Numbered from the stretch's first letter, positions 51,446 to 60,883 are shown. The stretch: 64,000 nt of DNA from Sphaerisporangium album (GCF_003323745.1 NZ_QOIL01000022.1:62001-126000); one strand, 5' to 3'. Translations and numbers: made by a program. The notes: a model not told the origin generated them from the sequence alone.

Positions 51446-51767
51446 TACTAACTCCTTTTCCTGGTTGGGATTGCTGACTGCACAGCAAACTCCGAGTCAT
51501 TTCGCCTGTCCGGGTACAGGGGAATCGAAGTCATCATGTTGTCAGGCGCACGGCAACTAATTGTCAAGAACGGGGTGGCGGACATTGGTGGTGATGGTGT
51601 ATGAGCTACTGAGGGTGCCGGAGCGCTCACTGGGCCTGGACGGACGGCGCCGGACGCCCGGCGGAACGCGCGTGGCCCGCGCCTCCGGGCGGAGGCGCGG
51701 GCCACAGGGGTGGAGCTACGGGCGTACCGTCAGGCGCCGCCGGACGCGGCGCCGGCGGACGTGCCCG
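51446..51767. other. gap upstream of the apoprotein gene
   Basis: The 322-base gap holds the likely promoter of the apoprotein gene on its right-hand side (a TTGACA box read leftward at 51562-51567, no convincing -10) and the terminator of the amidase gene at 51672-51705. No gene is seen. Confidence 0.45.
51672..51705 (-). terminator. terminator of the amidase gene
   Basis: A perfect 15-bp stem (GTGGCCCGCGCCTCC / GGAGGCGCGGGCCAC) with a GGGC loop lies 63 bases after the amidase stop at 51768. Confidence 0.8.
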
Positions 51768-53294
51768 TCAGACGCGCGAGATGCGGATCGCGTCGGCGAT
51801 GACGTAGCCGACGCCCGAGGTCCAGCGGCTCACGGCGACCGCGTTGTAGTCGCCGGCGTTGAGCGCGAAGGTGCCGATGTTGCGCCAGCCTCCGCCGCCC
51901 GATCGCTGGTCGACGTACACGGTCTGGTTGCCGCTCGATGTGGCGACGATGTAGGGCGCCGAGCTGTTGTAGCCGGGGTCGGAGGCGTACCAGACCTCCA
52001 CCCTGTAGTTGCCGGCGCTGGGGATGGCCGCCTTGTACCAGGCGGGGTCGCTCGACGCGACGGGGTTGGCGAACCGGTAGTCGGCGCCGTACCGCTGGGC
52101 GGAGTAGGTGGACGTGCCCCAGTTCGCGCTCGCGGTGAACCGCCCGGCGGTGGTGTTGTCGAGGGTCGTGGACCAGGACGGGGTGCCGCCGCCGGTCACG
52201 TACGACATGTAGGTGGTCCAGTTCCAGTGCGGGCCCGGGTCGGTGTGCGTCGCGCCCGGCACCTCGACGTGCCCGATGATGTGGGCGCGGTCCTTGGGGA
52301 TGCCGTACTTGTCGCAGATGTAGCGGGTCAGCGCCGCCGAGCCGCGGTACATCGCGTCGGTGAACCACGAGGGGTTGTCGACGTAGCCCTCGTGCTCGAT
52401 GCCGATGGACCGGGTGTTGTAGCTCCAGTTGCCGGCGTGCCAGGCGACGTCCTTGTCACGCACCATCTGCGTGACGGCGCCGTCGGAGGAGCGGACGACG
52501 TAGTGCGCCGACACCTGGGCGCTCGGGTTCTGGAACCACGAGATGGTGCCGGCGTACGAGCCCTGGGTGACGTGGATGACGACCCGGTCGATGGCGTAGC
52601 TCGACGGGCGGCTGGAGGCGGTGTAGTTGCTGCTGCTCGCCGCGACCCACGATCCGTTCGGGTAGTCGGGGCTGGCGGCGAGGGACGCGTTGAGGTCCCG
52701 CGTGCGGGCGTAGGAGCCGCGGTCGGCGGTGACCTCCTGCGGGGCGACCGTCACCCCGGCCGCCCGGAACCCGGTGCCGAGGAGCTGGTACACGGTGTCG
52801 GCGTAGAGCCGGGCGATCTCGGGCGACGACGCGTTGGCGTACGCGGCGACGGCCTGGTACCACCGGCCGGCGTCCTTCCGTGCCTCGGCGTCGAGTCCGG
52901 CCTTGTCGGCGTACGCGCGAAGCACGGCGGCGCCGCCGAGGATGTTGGCGTCGGTGTCGGCGCGCAGCGCGTCCACCGAGAGGCCGGTGAGCTCGGCCGC
53001 GCGTTCGAGGGTGTGGGTGGTGGGGTTGCTGACGAGGTGCATCACGCCGTACCCGCCGCTGGCGCTCGGCTTGCCGCCGTGGCCGTCGAGGTGGGTCTCG
53101 GAGTAGGCGAGCGCGACGAGCAGGTCGCGGGGCACCTCCTGGGCGGCCGCGGCGCGGGCGAACGCGTCGGGCAGGGGCGCGGCCGCCGTGGCGTGGGCCG
53201 GGCGGACGGCGAAGACCAGGACGGAGCAGGAGATGAGCAGGGCGGTGAGCAGGCGGTGTGCGGCCGTGGCCGGCCTGACGACGGGGGGTGTCAT
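51768..53294 (-). CDS. secreted N-acetylmuramoyl-L-alanine amidase with golvesin-type C-terminal domain
   Basis: 508 residues from the ATG at 53294 (GAGGAG upstream). A signal peptide (LLTALLISCSVLVFAVRPAHA) is followed by a helical domain with ALAYSETHLDGHGGKPSASGGYGVMHLV like transglycosylase-type regions. The amidase_2 (PGRP) domain has IDRVVIHVTQGSYAGTISWF, SAHYVV and HIIGHVEVPGATHTDPGPHWNW, which carry the zinc-binding His residues. The last 120 residues (WGTSTYSAQRYGADYRFA...VIADAIRISRV) are a golvesin/xanthan-lyase-like beta domain, probably for carbohydrate or wall binding. The enzyme cuts the amide between MurNAc and the peptide stem outside the cell. Confidence 0.9.
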   Translation of the reverse strand: MTPPVVRPATAAHRLLTALLISCSVLVFAVRPAHATAAAPLPDAFARAAAAQEVPRDLLVALAYSETHLDGHGGKPSASGGYGVMHLVSNPTTHTLERAAELTGLSVDALRADTDANILGGAAVLRAYADKAGLDAEARKDAGRWYQAVAAYANASSPEIARLYADTVYQLLGTGFRAAGVTVAPQEVTADRGSYARTRDLNASLAASPDYPNGSWVAASSSNYTASSRPSSYAIDRVVIHVTQGSYAGTISWFQNPSAQVSAHYVVRSSDGAVTQMVRDKDVAWHAGNWSYNTRSIGIEHEGYVDNPSWFTDAMYRGSAALTRYICDKYGIPKDRAHIIGHVEVPGATHTDPGPHWNWTTYMSYVTGGGTPSWSTTLDNTTAGRFTASANWGTSTYSAQRYGADYRFANPVASSDPAWYKAAIPSAGNYRVEVWYASDPGYNSSAPYIVATSSGNQTVYVDQRSGGGGWRNIGTFALNAGDYNAVAVSRWTSGVGYVIADAIRISRV

Positions 53295-53327
53295 GGGAAC
53301 TCCTCGGTAGAGGGTGCCAACGGCTGC

Positions 53328-53356
53328 ACAGTAGGAACTTTGGTGACAAATGTCGA
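53328..53356 (-). promoter_or_regulatory. promoter candidate for the amidase gene
   Basis: Read leftward, TCGACA (53351-53356) and TACTGT (53328-53333) are separated by 17 bases, a good sigma-70-type spacing, and lie 34 bases before the ATG. An inverted repeat AATGTC-7-GACATT (53349-53367) overlaps the -35, a possible operator. Confidence 0.45.
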
Positions 53357-53479
53357 TAATTGACATTACTTTCCATTTGACCGAAGATTTCTGTCCGCCT
53401 CGACCGCAGGTCAAGATCGATCTGACTGATCGCGTGAAGACTATTGCGTTCCGTCGGCCTGACACTGAAGATTCTTTAC

Positions 53480-55612
53480 ATGACCACACCCGGAGCGGGC
53501 CGCACGTGCCGGCTCACCGCCGCACCCCCGGTCAACACCCCCCGCAGCGCCACCCCTCGCAGCGTCACACCCCGCGCCGTCACCACGCCTCGGAGACGAC
53601 TCGCCTCCCTGGTCCGCGCCGCCGCCCTGGGCATCCCCCTCCTGCTGCTCGGCGCGCTCGTCCCGTCCACGGCGTCCGCGAGCGCCTCCCCCGTCCCCGC
53701 GACGGTGCCGGCCGTCTCCGGCCCCCCGATGACCTCCGCCGCCTGCGTCACCGACCCGGCGACCCCCAAGCGCCAGCTGCGCGCCATGTGGATCGCGAGC
53801 GTCGCCAACATCGACTGGCCGAGCCGTACCGGCCTCACCGCGCAGGCGCAGCAGTCCGAGTTCCGCGCGTGGCTCGACCTCGCGGTCCGGAACAAGATGA
53901 ACGCCGTCGTCGTGCAGGTCAGGCCGACGGCCGACGCGTTCTGGCCCTCGCCGTACGAGCCGTGGTCGGAATGGCTCACCGGCACCCAGGGGACCAACCC
54001 CGGCTACGACCCGCTCGCCTTCATGGTCGCCGAGGCGCACGCCCGTGACCTGGAGTTCCACGCGTGGTTCAACCCGTACCGCGTCGCCAACCACGAGGAC
54101 CCGAACCGGCTGGTGGCGACCCACCCCGCGCGCAGGAACCCGTCCTGGCGGTTCGCCTACGGCGGCAAGATGTACTACAACCCGGGCATCCCCGCCGTGC
54201 GGACGTTCATCGAGGACGCCATCATGGACGCCGTCACCCGCTACGACGTCGACGGCGTGCACCTGGACGACTACTTCTACCCGTATCCGGTCAGCGGCCA
54301 GACGATCCCGGACGCCGACACCTACGCGCAGTACGGCGGCGGCTTCGCGAACATCGCCGACTGGCGGCGCGACAACGTCAACCTGATGATCAAGGAGACG
54401 GGCCGGCGCGTCCACCAGGCCAAGCCGTGGGTGCGGTTCGGCGTGAGCCCGTTCGGCATCTGGCGCAACGCCTCGACCGACCCGCTCGGCTCGCGCACCT
54501 CCGGCCTGCAGTCCTACGACGCCATCTACGCCGACACGCGGCTGTGGGTGAAGCAGGGCTGGATCGACTACATCGCCCCGCAGATCTACTGGCACATCGG
54601 CTTCGCCGCCGCCGACTACGCCGCCCTCACCTCGTGGTGGTCGGACACGGTACGGGGTACGGCCGTCCAGCTCTTCGTCGGCCAGGCCGCCTACCGCGCG
54701 GGCGCGTCCGGCCAGGACCCGGCATGGCAGCAGCCGGGCGAGCTGTCCAGCCACCTGTTCGACAACCGGGGGCATCCGGAGGTCGCGGGCGACATCTACT
54801 TCAGCGCCAAGGACGTCCGCGCCGACCGCATCGGCGCGTTCACCCGGGTGATGACCGACCACTACTCCAGGCCCGCGCTGGTCCCGGCGTACGGCTCGGC
54901 GGCCGCGCCCCAGGCGCCGTCGATCACGTCGGCGACGCGCGGCGCGGGCGGCGTCGCCCTGGCGTGGCGCGGCGGCTCGGGCGCGCCGGTGTCCTACGCC
55001 GTCTACCGGGTCGACGGATCCCCGAGCGCCGACCCGTGCCAGTTCGCCGACGCGCGCAACCTGCTCACCACGACCCGCGCGACGTCGTTCACCGACGCGA
55101 CCGCATCGCCCTCCGGCGCGTACACCTACTACGTGACGGCGTCCGAGCGCACGCACCACGAGAGCGCGCCGAGCGCGGGCAAGGCGGTGCCCGGCACCGG
55201 CGGCGGGTTCAGCGTCGTCGTGGACAACGCCGAGGCCAGCTTCTCCGCGAGCACGGCCTGGGGCACGTCCGCGTACTCGTCCCAGCGGTACGGCGCCGAC
55301 TATCGGTTCGCGAGCCCCGTCGCGGCGAGCGACCCCGCGTGGTTCGCGGTCGCCGTGCCCGAGGCCGGCTCCTACCGGGTCGAGGTCCGGTACCCGTCCG
55401 ACCCCGGCTACAACTCCTCCACGCCGTACCTCGTCGCCACGACCACGGGCAACCAGACCGTCATCGTGGACCAGCGCACGGGCGGCGGCCAGTGGCGCGA
55501 CCTCGGCACGTTCACGCTCGCGGCCGGCGCCCACAACGTGGTCGGCGTGAGCCGATGGACCTCGGCCACCGGCTACGTCATCGCGGACGCCGTGCGCGTC
55601 ACCCGGCTGTGA
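53480..55612 (+). CDS. secreted glycosyl hydrolase-like protein (GHL10/DUF187) with Fn3 and golvesin-type domains
   Basis: 710 residues from the ATG at 53480; two earlier in-frame starts are possible. After a Thr/Arg-rich N terminus and a hydrophobic signal (LGIPLLLLGALVPSTASA) comes the GHL10 (DUF187) barrel: LRAMWIASVANIDWPSRTG, AVVVQVRPTADAFWPSPYEPWSEWLTG, DLEFHAWFNPYRV and DGVHLDDYFYPYP, as in YngK-like glycosidases of cell-wall or exopolysaccharide. A fibronectin-III-like segment (SITSATRGAGGVALAWRGG) and a golvesin-type domain nearly identical to that of the divergent amidase end the protein. The two genes share a 185-base promoter region and probably act on the same wall polymer. Confidence 0.86.
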   Translation: MTTPGAGRTCRLTAAPPVNTPRSATPRSVTPRAVTTPRRRLASLVRAAALGIPLLLLGALVPSTASASASPVPATVPAVSGPPMTSAACVTDPATPKRQLRAMWIASVANIDWPSRTGLTAQAQQSEFRAWLDLAVRNKMNAVVVQVRPTADAFWPSPYEPWSEWLTGTQGTNPGYDPLAFMVAEAHARDLEFHAWFNPYRVANHEDPNRLVATHPARRNPSWRFAYGGKMYYNPGIPAVRTFIEDAIMDAVTRYDVDGVHLDDYFYPYPVSGQTIPDADTYAQYGGGFANIADWRRDNVNLMIKETGRRVHQAKPWVRFGVSPFGIWRNASTDPLGSRTSGLQSYDAIYADTRLWVKQGWIDYIAPQIYWHIGFAAADYAALTSWWSDTVRGTAVQLFVGQAAYRAGASGQDPAWQQPGELSSHLFDNRGHPEVAGDIYFSAKDVRADRIGAFTRVMTDHYSRPALVPAYGSAAAPQAPSITSATRGAGGVALAWRGGSGAPVSYAVYRVDGSPSADPCQFADARNLLTTTRATSFTDATASPSGAYTYYVTASERTHHESAPSAGKAVPGTGGGFSVVVDNAEASFSASTAWGTSAYSSQRYGADYRFASPVAASDPAWFAVAVPEAGSYRVEVRYPSDPGYNSSTPYLVATTTGNQTVIVDQRTGGGQWRDLGTFTLAAGAHNVVGVSRWTSATGYVIADAVRVTRL

Positions 55613-55637
55613 CGCGCACCGGCGACCGCGCCGGCGG

Positions 55638-56234
55638 CTAGGCGCGCTTCGGCATGCGCATCATCGGGTACATGGGCGGCCCGTCCGGCAGCACCATCGG
55701 GTCGCCCACGTCGCGGTAGCCGTGCCGCAGGTAGAGCTCACGACTGCGGGCGTTGCTGGCCTCCAGGTAGGCGGGGACGCCCGCCGCGTCGAGCGCGCGG
55801 TGATGTTCGCGCAGCAGGTCGCTTCCGATGCCCCGGCCCTGGTGCTCGGGCAGCACGGCGAGGTAGGCCAGGTAGTGGTGTGGCAGGTGCAGGTGGTGCT
55901 CGTCCATCTGCTCGGCGAGCGTCGCGAAGCGGTCGGCGTAGACGTCCTTGAGCGTCATCACCCATTCGTCCAGGCCGGGCGCCGGGGGCAGGGGAGACCC
56001 GTCGTTGTGGAACCAGACGGCCACCGCCGCCCCGTCGGCCGTCGCGTGGATCTCGCCGCAGGCGAAGGCGTGCCCGGCGTGCCGGGAGAAGAAGCCCGGC
56101 AGGATCTGGCGGCGGTCGTCCTCCGGCGGGACGATCCAGGCCGACACCTCCAGGTCGTGGAACGCGGTGCCGATGACGCCACCGACCATCTCGGCGGCCC
56201 CAGGTGCATCGTGAACGCGGATGATCTCGGTCAT
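55638..56234 (-). CDS. GNAT-family N-acetyltransferase
   Basis: 198 residues from the ATG at 56234, overlapping the permease stop (ATGA). YLAYLAVLPEHQGRGIGSDLLREHHRALD carries the acetyl-CoA-binding Q/RxxGxG motif, and PAYLEASNARSRELYLRHGYRDVGDP is the usual end of the GNAT fold. It transfers an acetyl group to an unknown amine; coupling to the amino acid permease suggests a small amine or amino acid substrate. Confidence 0.87.
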   Translation of the reverse strand: MTEIIRVHDAPGAAEMVGGVIGTAFHDLEVSAWIVPPEDDRRQILPGFFSRHAGHAFACGEIHATADGAAVAVWFHNDGSPLPPAPGLDEWVMTLKDVYADRFATLAEQMDEHHLHLPHHYLAYLAVLPEHQGRGIGSDLLREHHRALDAAGVPAYLEASNARSRELYLRHGYRDVGDPMVLPDGPPMYPMMRMPKRA

Positions 56235-57703
56235 TTGTCTCCTCCGATCGCCGCCTGGGCGCCCAGGCCGATGTTGGCGTAAACGCGAGGCCGGGTCGCC
56301 CGCAGCGTCAGCCCCCACGCCACCCCGAAGACGATGGCGGCGAGGTAGACGGCGGGAAGGATCCAGCGGAGCGGTGAGCCGGGCTCGACGCCGAGCACGG
56401 TGTCGAAGTTGACGAGGGCGAGCCCCAGCACGATGAGCAGCAGGACCGACGCGAGGCCGGGCGCGATCCGGGTGCGCCAGGCGTTCTCCAGGCCGGGTTC
56501 GCGGGTGAAGAAGAACAGCACCGCGACCGAGGTGCCCGCCAGCAGCAGCAATACCCCGAACCCGCCGAACGATCCGACCGTGAAGAACAGGTGCACGAGC
56601 GGGTCCAGGCCGGAGACCGCGTAGATCACGATCACGACCAGCCCGGTGACGCTCTGCGCCACCGAACCGCTGACGGGGGCGCCGGTCGGCGGGGACGTGC
56701 GGCCGAAGATCGAGGGCAGCACGCGCTCCCTGCCGAGGGCGAAGATGTAGCGGGAGATGGTGTTGTGGAAGGCGATCATCGCCGCGAGGATGCTCGTCAC
56801 GAACAGCACCGAGCCCACGGTGGCGGCGGTCGTCCCGAGGTGCCGCCCGGCCAGCTCGAAGATCAGGCCCGGCCCCTGCGCGCGGGACGCCTCGACCACC
56901 TTGTCCGAGCCCACCGCGACGGTGACCGTCCAGGACGAGATCGCGTAGAGCCCGGAGATGACGGCGAGCGCGATGTACGTGGCGATCGGCACCGTGCGCC
57001 GGGGGTCCTTGGTCTCCTCGGAGAAGACCACAGAGGACTCGAACCCGGCGAAGGCCGCGACGCAGACCGCGATCACCGCCCCCATGCCGGGAACGAGCAG
57101 GCTCGAAGGGGCGAAGGCCTCGGGGCTGTAGCCGGAGGCGGCGGGATGCGCGAGGCCGGCGAGGTCGAACACGACGACGACGGCGATCTCCGCCAGCAGC
57201 AGCACGGCCAGGACCTTGCCGTTCACGTCGACCCGCATGAGCCCGAGGGCGCCGGTCAGCAGCCAGGCGGCCAGCGCGACGGCCCACCAGTCCGGGGTGA
57301 CGCCGAACCAGTCGGTGAGCAGCGGGGTGGCCGCCGAGGCGATGACCCCGTACAGGCCGACCTGCACCGCGTTGTACGCCAGCAGCGCCACCCACGCGGT
57401 CGCCACGCCCGCCGGGCGTCCCAGCCCTCTGGCCGTGTAGGCGTAGAACGCGCCGGCGTTGACGACGTGGCGCGCCATCGTCACGTAGCCGACCGCGAAG
57501 ACGGCCAGGATGGCTCCGAGCAGCACGAACGCCAAGGGCACGCCGACGACGCCGGTCACGGCGTAGGCGGTGCTCACCACGCCCGCGACGACGGTCAGCG
57601 GCGCCGCCGCCGAGATGACGAAGAAGACCACGGACGGCACGCCGAGGCGGTCTTCGGCCAGCGCCGCCGTGACGGCGCCGGTTCTCTGTTCTGTCAGGGA
57701 CAA
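56231..57703 (-). CDS. APC-family amino acid permease
   Basis: 490 residues with about twelve hydrophobic segments. The N-terminal block VPSVVFFVISAAAPLTVVAGVV and the helix-4/5 region GAFYAYTARGLGRPAGVATAWVALLAYN are typical of amino acid/polyamine (APC) transporters. FVTSILAAMIAFHNTISRYIFALGRE matches the family's later conserved loop. It probably imports an amino acid, coupled to the acetyltransferase downstream. The annotated start is ATG 57703. Confidence 0.9.
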   Translation of the reverse strand: MSLTEQRTGAVTAALAEDRLGVPSVVFFVISAAAPLTVVAGVVSTAYAVTGVVGVPLAFVLLGAILAVFAVGYVTMARHVVNAGAFYAYTARGLGRPAGVATAWVALLAYNAVQVGLYGVIASAATPLLTDWFGVTPDWWAVALAAWLLTGALGLMRVDVNGKVLAVLLLAEIAVVVVFDLAGLAHPAASGYSPEAFAPSSLLVPGMGAVIAVCVAAFAGFESSVVFSEETKDPRRTVPIATYIALAVISGLYAISSWTVTVAVGSDKVVEASRAQGPGLIFELAGRHLGTTAATVGSVLFVTSILAAMIAFHNTISRYIFALGRERVLPSIFGRTSPPTGAPVSGSVAQSVTGLVVIVIYAVSGLDPLVHLFFTVGSFGGFGVLLLLAGTSVAVLFFFTREPGLENAWRTRIAPGLASVLLLIVLGLALVNFDTVLGVEPGSPLRWILPAVYLAAIVFGVAWGLTLRATRPRVYANIGLGAQAAIGGDK

Positions 57704-57743
57704 CCGGGGGCTCCTTCAGGGGAAGGGAGGGGCGGGGGGCAGG

Positions 57744-58409
57744 TCACCGGCGGCTGATGACGGCGTCCCCGACGGCCGCCTCCGTCTGGGCGAGCAGTTC
57801 CTGGAGCCGGGGCGCAAGGCCCTCCACCGCGCCGGCCAGGTAGGTGGTGTTCCGCTCCCACAGGACGAGCCTGGCGACGCCGGTCGCGTTCAGCAGGCCG
57901 AGCAGGACGCGGTCCCGGGCGCCGAGCGGCTCGCGGCGCCGGACGGCGATGTTGAGCCGTCCGACCGGCCACGCCGCCTGGTTCGTGTCCACCGGCAGGT
58001 GCCTGGACCCCAGAAGCCCGCGGTGCGGGCGCAGCAGCCCGTCCGCGGTCATCCGGGACGCGACGTCGGCGCGCGCGGTGCGGGCGAGGAAGCGGAGCCA
58101 GGTGCGGACGGTGTGGGACGGTTCGGCGACGATGTGGGCGAGAACGACCCGGGCCAGAGGGTCCCGGCCGGACGTCCCGGCCCCCTCGGACTCCTCCGAA
58201 GACGGTTCCTGGACCGGCTCCAGCCGTGTCCCTCCCGGGGCCGCTCGCATGGTGATCCGATCGGCGAGCATCAACTCCCCCAAGAGGGCGGCCGCCAGCC
58301 CGATGCCGGTCAGCGGGGCGTGCAGTCGCGTTCGGCCGGTGATGTCGTAGTGCATGGCGAAGAACAGATCATCGGCCAGCCGAAGATCCGGCAGAGCGAC
58401 TCCAGTCAC
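57744..58409 (-). CDS. GPP34 (GOLPH3/VPS74)-family protein
   Basis: 221 residues. LPDLRLADDLFFAMHYDITGRTRLHAPLTGIGLAAALLGELMLADRI is the conserved N-terminal part of the GPP34 family, and LLGLLNATGVARLVLW its central hydrophobic hairpin. The eukaryotic relatives bind phosphoinositide at the Golgi; actinobacterial members are common but without known function. The GTG start at 58409 has no ribosome binding site and lies close to a promoter, so it may be translated from a leaderless mRNA. Confidence 0.82.
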   Translation of the reverse strand: MTGVALPDLRLADDLFFAMHYDITGRTRLHAPLTGIGLAAALLGELMLADRITMRAAPGGTRLEPVQEPSSEESEGAGTSGRDPLARVVLAHIVAEPSHTVRTWLRFLARTARADVASRMTADGLLRPHRGLLGSRHLPVDTNQAAWPVGRLNIAVRRREPLGARDRVLLGLLNATGVARLVLWERNTTYLAGAVEGLAPRLQELLAQTEAAVGDAVISRR

Positions 58410-58993
58410 GATGCGCGATCTTATATGCGTTTTGTCAAATTTGTCATTACTAACACCGAACTAGATGATCTAGTCAGACCGACAGTGGCCTCGCGCTTAC
58501 GAAATCGTGATGTTCTTTCTCTCTCAAATCCCGTAACACCCGTTCGGCCGACGCGTCCTCGCCCTCGAGACCACCGAATCCGGCTCACACCTGAGCCGGT
58601 GACCGTCCCACGCCCGCCCTCGCACATGGTCGGACCCCCCTGACCGGTTACGGATGCCCGGCCGAAACAAACCGGCCCGACCATTTCCAGGTGACCTGGT
58701 AAATCCTTGACTATGGCGCTGTGACTCGACGCTATGCAAGGCCGCCGAAATCCGCGCCTCCTCACCGCCTGCACATAGCAGCCCACGATTCTCCGAGCCC
58801 CCGGTGAACGCCCCACACCCCTCTGTGTGACCACGGCGTCGCGATATGCGATGGCAGGCGGCCGTCCGGACATGTCACTGTATGAAGGTGTCCGAGACCC
58901 TCAGCCTCGTCTACTCCGTAGAAGACGCCATCGCCGCCGAGCGCTCAGGCCGGCGCCTGCGTCAGCTGTTCTTCTGCCTGGTCGAGGCCGGCG
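58410..58993. other. gap between the GPP34 and CoA-transferase genes
   Basis: This 584-base gap is A+T-richer than its surroundings near the GPP34 promoter. A frame on the plus strand from ATG 58882 (MKVSETLSLVYSVEDAIAAE...) runs into the antisense of the CoA-transferase gene; it has no good ribosome binding site and I do not call it. Nothing else is seen. Confidence 0.45.
58420..58447 (-). promoter_or_regulatory. promoter candidate for the GPP34 gene
   Basis: Read leftward, ATGACA (58442-58447) and TATAAG (58420-58425) are 16 bases apart, with transcription expected to begin close to the GTG at 58409. This fits leaderless expression. Confidence 0.45.
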
Positions 58994-60253
58994 TCAGCGC
59001 AGAAGACCCGCGTGGTGGGCCTCGTGGTGAAGGCGTTCGCGGTGGGCCGGGTGGGCGATGCGGACGAGGGACGCGGCCCGCTCGGCGACCGTACGGCCGC
59101 GCAGTTCCGCGACGCCGTACTCCGTGACGACGTTGTCCACCGTGTTCTTGAGCGTGGTCACCACACTGCCCGGCGTCAGCCGCAGGTTGATCCGGCTGGT
59201 GCCGTCGCGGGTGGTCGCGTGCAGCACCAGGAAGCCCTGGCCGCCCTCGGAGTACATCGCGCCGTGCGCGAAATCGCTCTGCCCGCCCGAGCCGGACCAG
59301 TAGCGCCCGGCGATGGTCTCGCTGGCGACCTGGCCGAGCAGGTCGACCTCGCTGGTGGCGTTGACCGACACCATGCCGGGCTCGCGCGCGACGGTGCGGG
59401 GACTGTTCACCCAGGCCGCCGGCATCATCGAGACGGCGCCGTTGTGGTCCAGCCAGTCGTACAGCCGCCGGCTGCCGAGGCAGAACGTGGCGACGTGCTT
59501 GTTCCTGAAGTGCCGCTTGCGTGCGCCGGTGACCGCGCCCTTCTCGACCAGGTCCATGATGCCGTCCGACAGCACCTCGGTGTGCACGCCGAGGTCGCGG
59601 TGCCCGGCCAGCGCGTCCGGCAGCGCGCTCGGGACGTGCCCGATGCCGATCTGCAGGCAGGCCCCGTCGGGCACGCGCTCGGCGATGTAGCCGGCGATGG
59701 CCCGGTCCCGCTGGTCCGGCTGGATCCGCCGCGGTTCCGGCAGCGGCGTGTCGGAGTCGCACCAGCCGGCGACGTCGCCGAGGTGGATGAGGTTCTCGCC
59801 CGACGTGTACGGCATGTGCGGGTTCACCTCGACGAAGAATGGGATGTCCCCGATGAACGAGGCGGTGTAGTCCGCGTTGGTGCCCAGGCTGACGTACCCC
59901 TGCCGGTCGGGCGGGCTGACCGCGGCCAGCGCGAGCGTGCACTTGGTGGTCGCCCGCATCAGCATGGCCGCCTCGCTGAAGTGGACGGGCACCAGGTCGC
60001 AGTGTCCCGCCCAGTACGCCGCGCGCGAGCCCGGGCCGAGGAAGTAGTCGACGTGCCGGAGCCGGTCGCCGAACTCGCCGCGGATGTAGGCGCGCTCGCG
60101 CTGCGGGTCCATGCGGTGGACGCGCACGTCCTGGAGCCGGTCGGCGTGCGCCTCCAGCGTGTCGAGCAGCCGGACGGGCTCCCCGGCGCCGAGCGGGACG
60201 ATCAGGTCAGCGCCCGGCGGGACGTGACCGAGCACGTCCTCAGGGTCGTTCAT
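58994..60253 (-). CDS. acetyl-CoA hydrolase / 4-hydroxybutyrate CoA-transferase-like enzyme
   Basis: 419 residues of the family I CoA-transferase-like acetyl-CoA hydrolase group. LQIGIGHVPSALPDALAGH, LGVHTEVLSDGIMDLVEKGAVTG (with the catalytic Glu) and YWSGSGGQSDFAHGAMYSEGGQGF are family blocks, ending VVTEYGVAELRGRTV. It moves CoA between acetyl-CoA and a short-chain acid. Its start overlaps the upstream MaoC-like gene by 14 bases, so the two form a small operon for acyl-CoA metabolism, not obviously tied to the nearby clusters. Confidence 0.9.
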   Translation of the reverse strand: MNDPEDVLGHVPPGADLIVPLGAGEPVRLLDTLEAHADRLQDVRVHRMDPQRERAYIRGEFGDRLRHVDYFLGPGSRAAYWAGHCDLVPVHFSEAAMLMRATTKCTLALAAVSPPDRQGYVSLGTNADYTASFIGDIPFFVEVNPHMPYTSGENLIHLGDVAGWCDSDTPLPEPRRIQPDQRDRAIAGYIAERVPDGACLQIGIGHVPSALPDALAGHRDLGVHTEVLSDGIMDLVEKGAVTGARKRHFRNKHVATFCLGSRRLYDWLDHNGAVSMMPAAWVNSPRTVAREPGMVSVNATSEVDLLGQVASETIAGRYWSGSGGQSDFAHGAMYSEGGQGFLVLHATTRDGTSRINLRLTPGSVVTTLKNTVDNVVTEYGVAELRGRTVAERAASLVRIAHPAHRERLHHEAHHAGLLR

Positions 60254-60809
60254 CGCGGTCCCCCAGGGCGCGCTCGGCGCGGGCGTCCCAGACCGGGGTG
60301 ACGGCGGTGACGTCCGGGCCGTGCCCGCGCCGGTAGACCATGACGGTGCGCTCGAAGACGATGACGATCACGCCGTCCTGGTTGAAGCCGACGGTGCGGA
60401 CGGTGACGATGCCGACCCCCGGCCGCGAGGTGGAGCCCCGGGCGGCGAGCACCTCGGACTCGGAGTAGATGGTGTCGCCCTCGAACACGGGGTTGGGCAT
60501 CCGCACCCTGTCCCAGCCGAGGTTCGCCATGGCGTGCTGGGAGACGTCGGTGACGCTCTGGCCGGTGACCAGGGCGAGCGTGAACGTCGAGTCGACCAGC
60601 CGCCGCCCGAACTCGGTCTGCGCGGCGTAGTGGGAGTCGAAGTGCACGGGCATGGTGTTCTGGGTCAGCAGGGTCAGCCACACGTTGTCGGCGGAGGTGA
60701 CGGTGCGGCCGAGCGGATGCCGGTAGACGTCACCGACCTTGAAGTCCTCGAAGTAGCGGCCGTGCCACGACACCTGCCCCGAGCCGTCCCGCGCCGATCG
60801 TTCGTCCAT
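60240..60809 (-). CDS. MaoC-like hotdog hydratase
   Basis: 189 residues. WHGRYFEDFKVGDVYRHPLGRTVT, LLTQNTMPVHFDSHYAAQTEFGRRLVDSTFTLALVTGQSV and NLGWDRVRMPNPVFEGDTIYSESEVL match MaoC-type (R)-specific enoyl-CoA hydratases such as mesaconyl-CoA hydratase relatives. The catalytic Asp...His motif appears as N...PVH, with Asn in place of Asp, so activity may differ. It is co-transcribed with the CoA-transferase. Confidence 0.87.
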   Translation of the reverse strand: MDERSARDGSGQVSWHGRYFEDFKVGDVYRHPLGRTVTSADNVWLTLLTQNTMPVHFDSHYAAQTEFGRRLVDSTFTLALVTGQSVTDVSQHAMANLGWDRVRMPNPVFEGDTIYSESEVLAARGSTSRPGVGIVTVRTVGFNQDGVIVIVFERTVMVYRRGHGPDVTAVTPVWDARAERALGDRDERP

Positions 60810-60883
60810 GGTGATCTCCCCCGGGATGTGGTGGAAACGCGCATCAGGCGTTTCCTACCCACGCGAGGTCGGGCCCTCGGGGC

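Noticed and set aside
58882-59127. Short plus-strand frame MKVSETLSLVYS...
   Set aside because: The first 35 codons look plausible, but the rest is antisense to the CoA-transferase and there is no good ribosome binding site.
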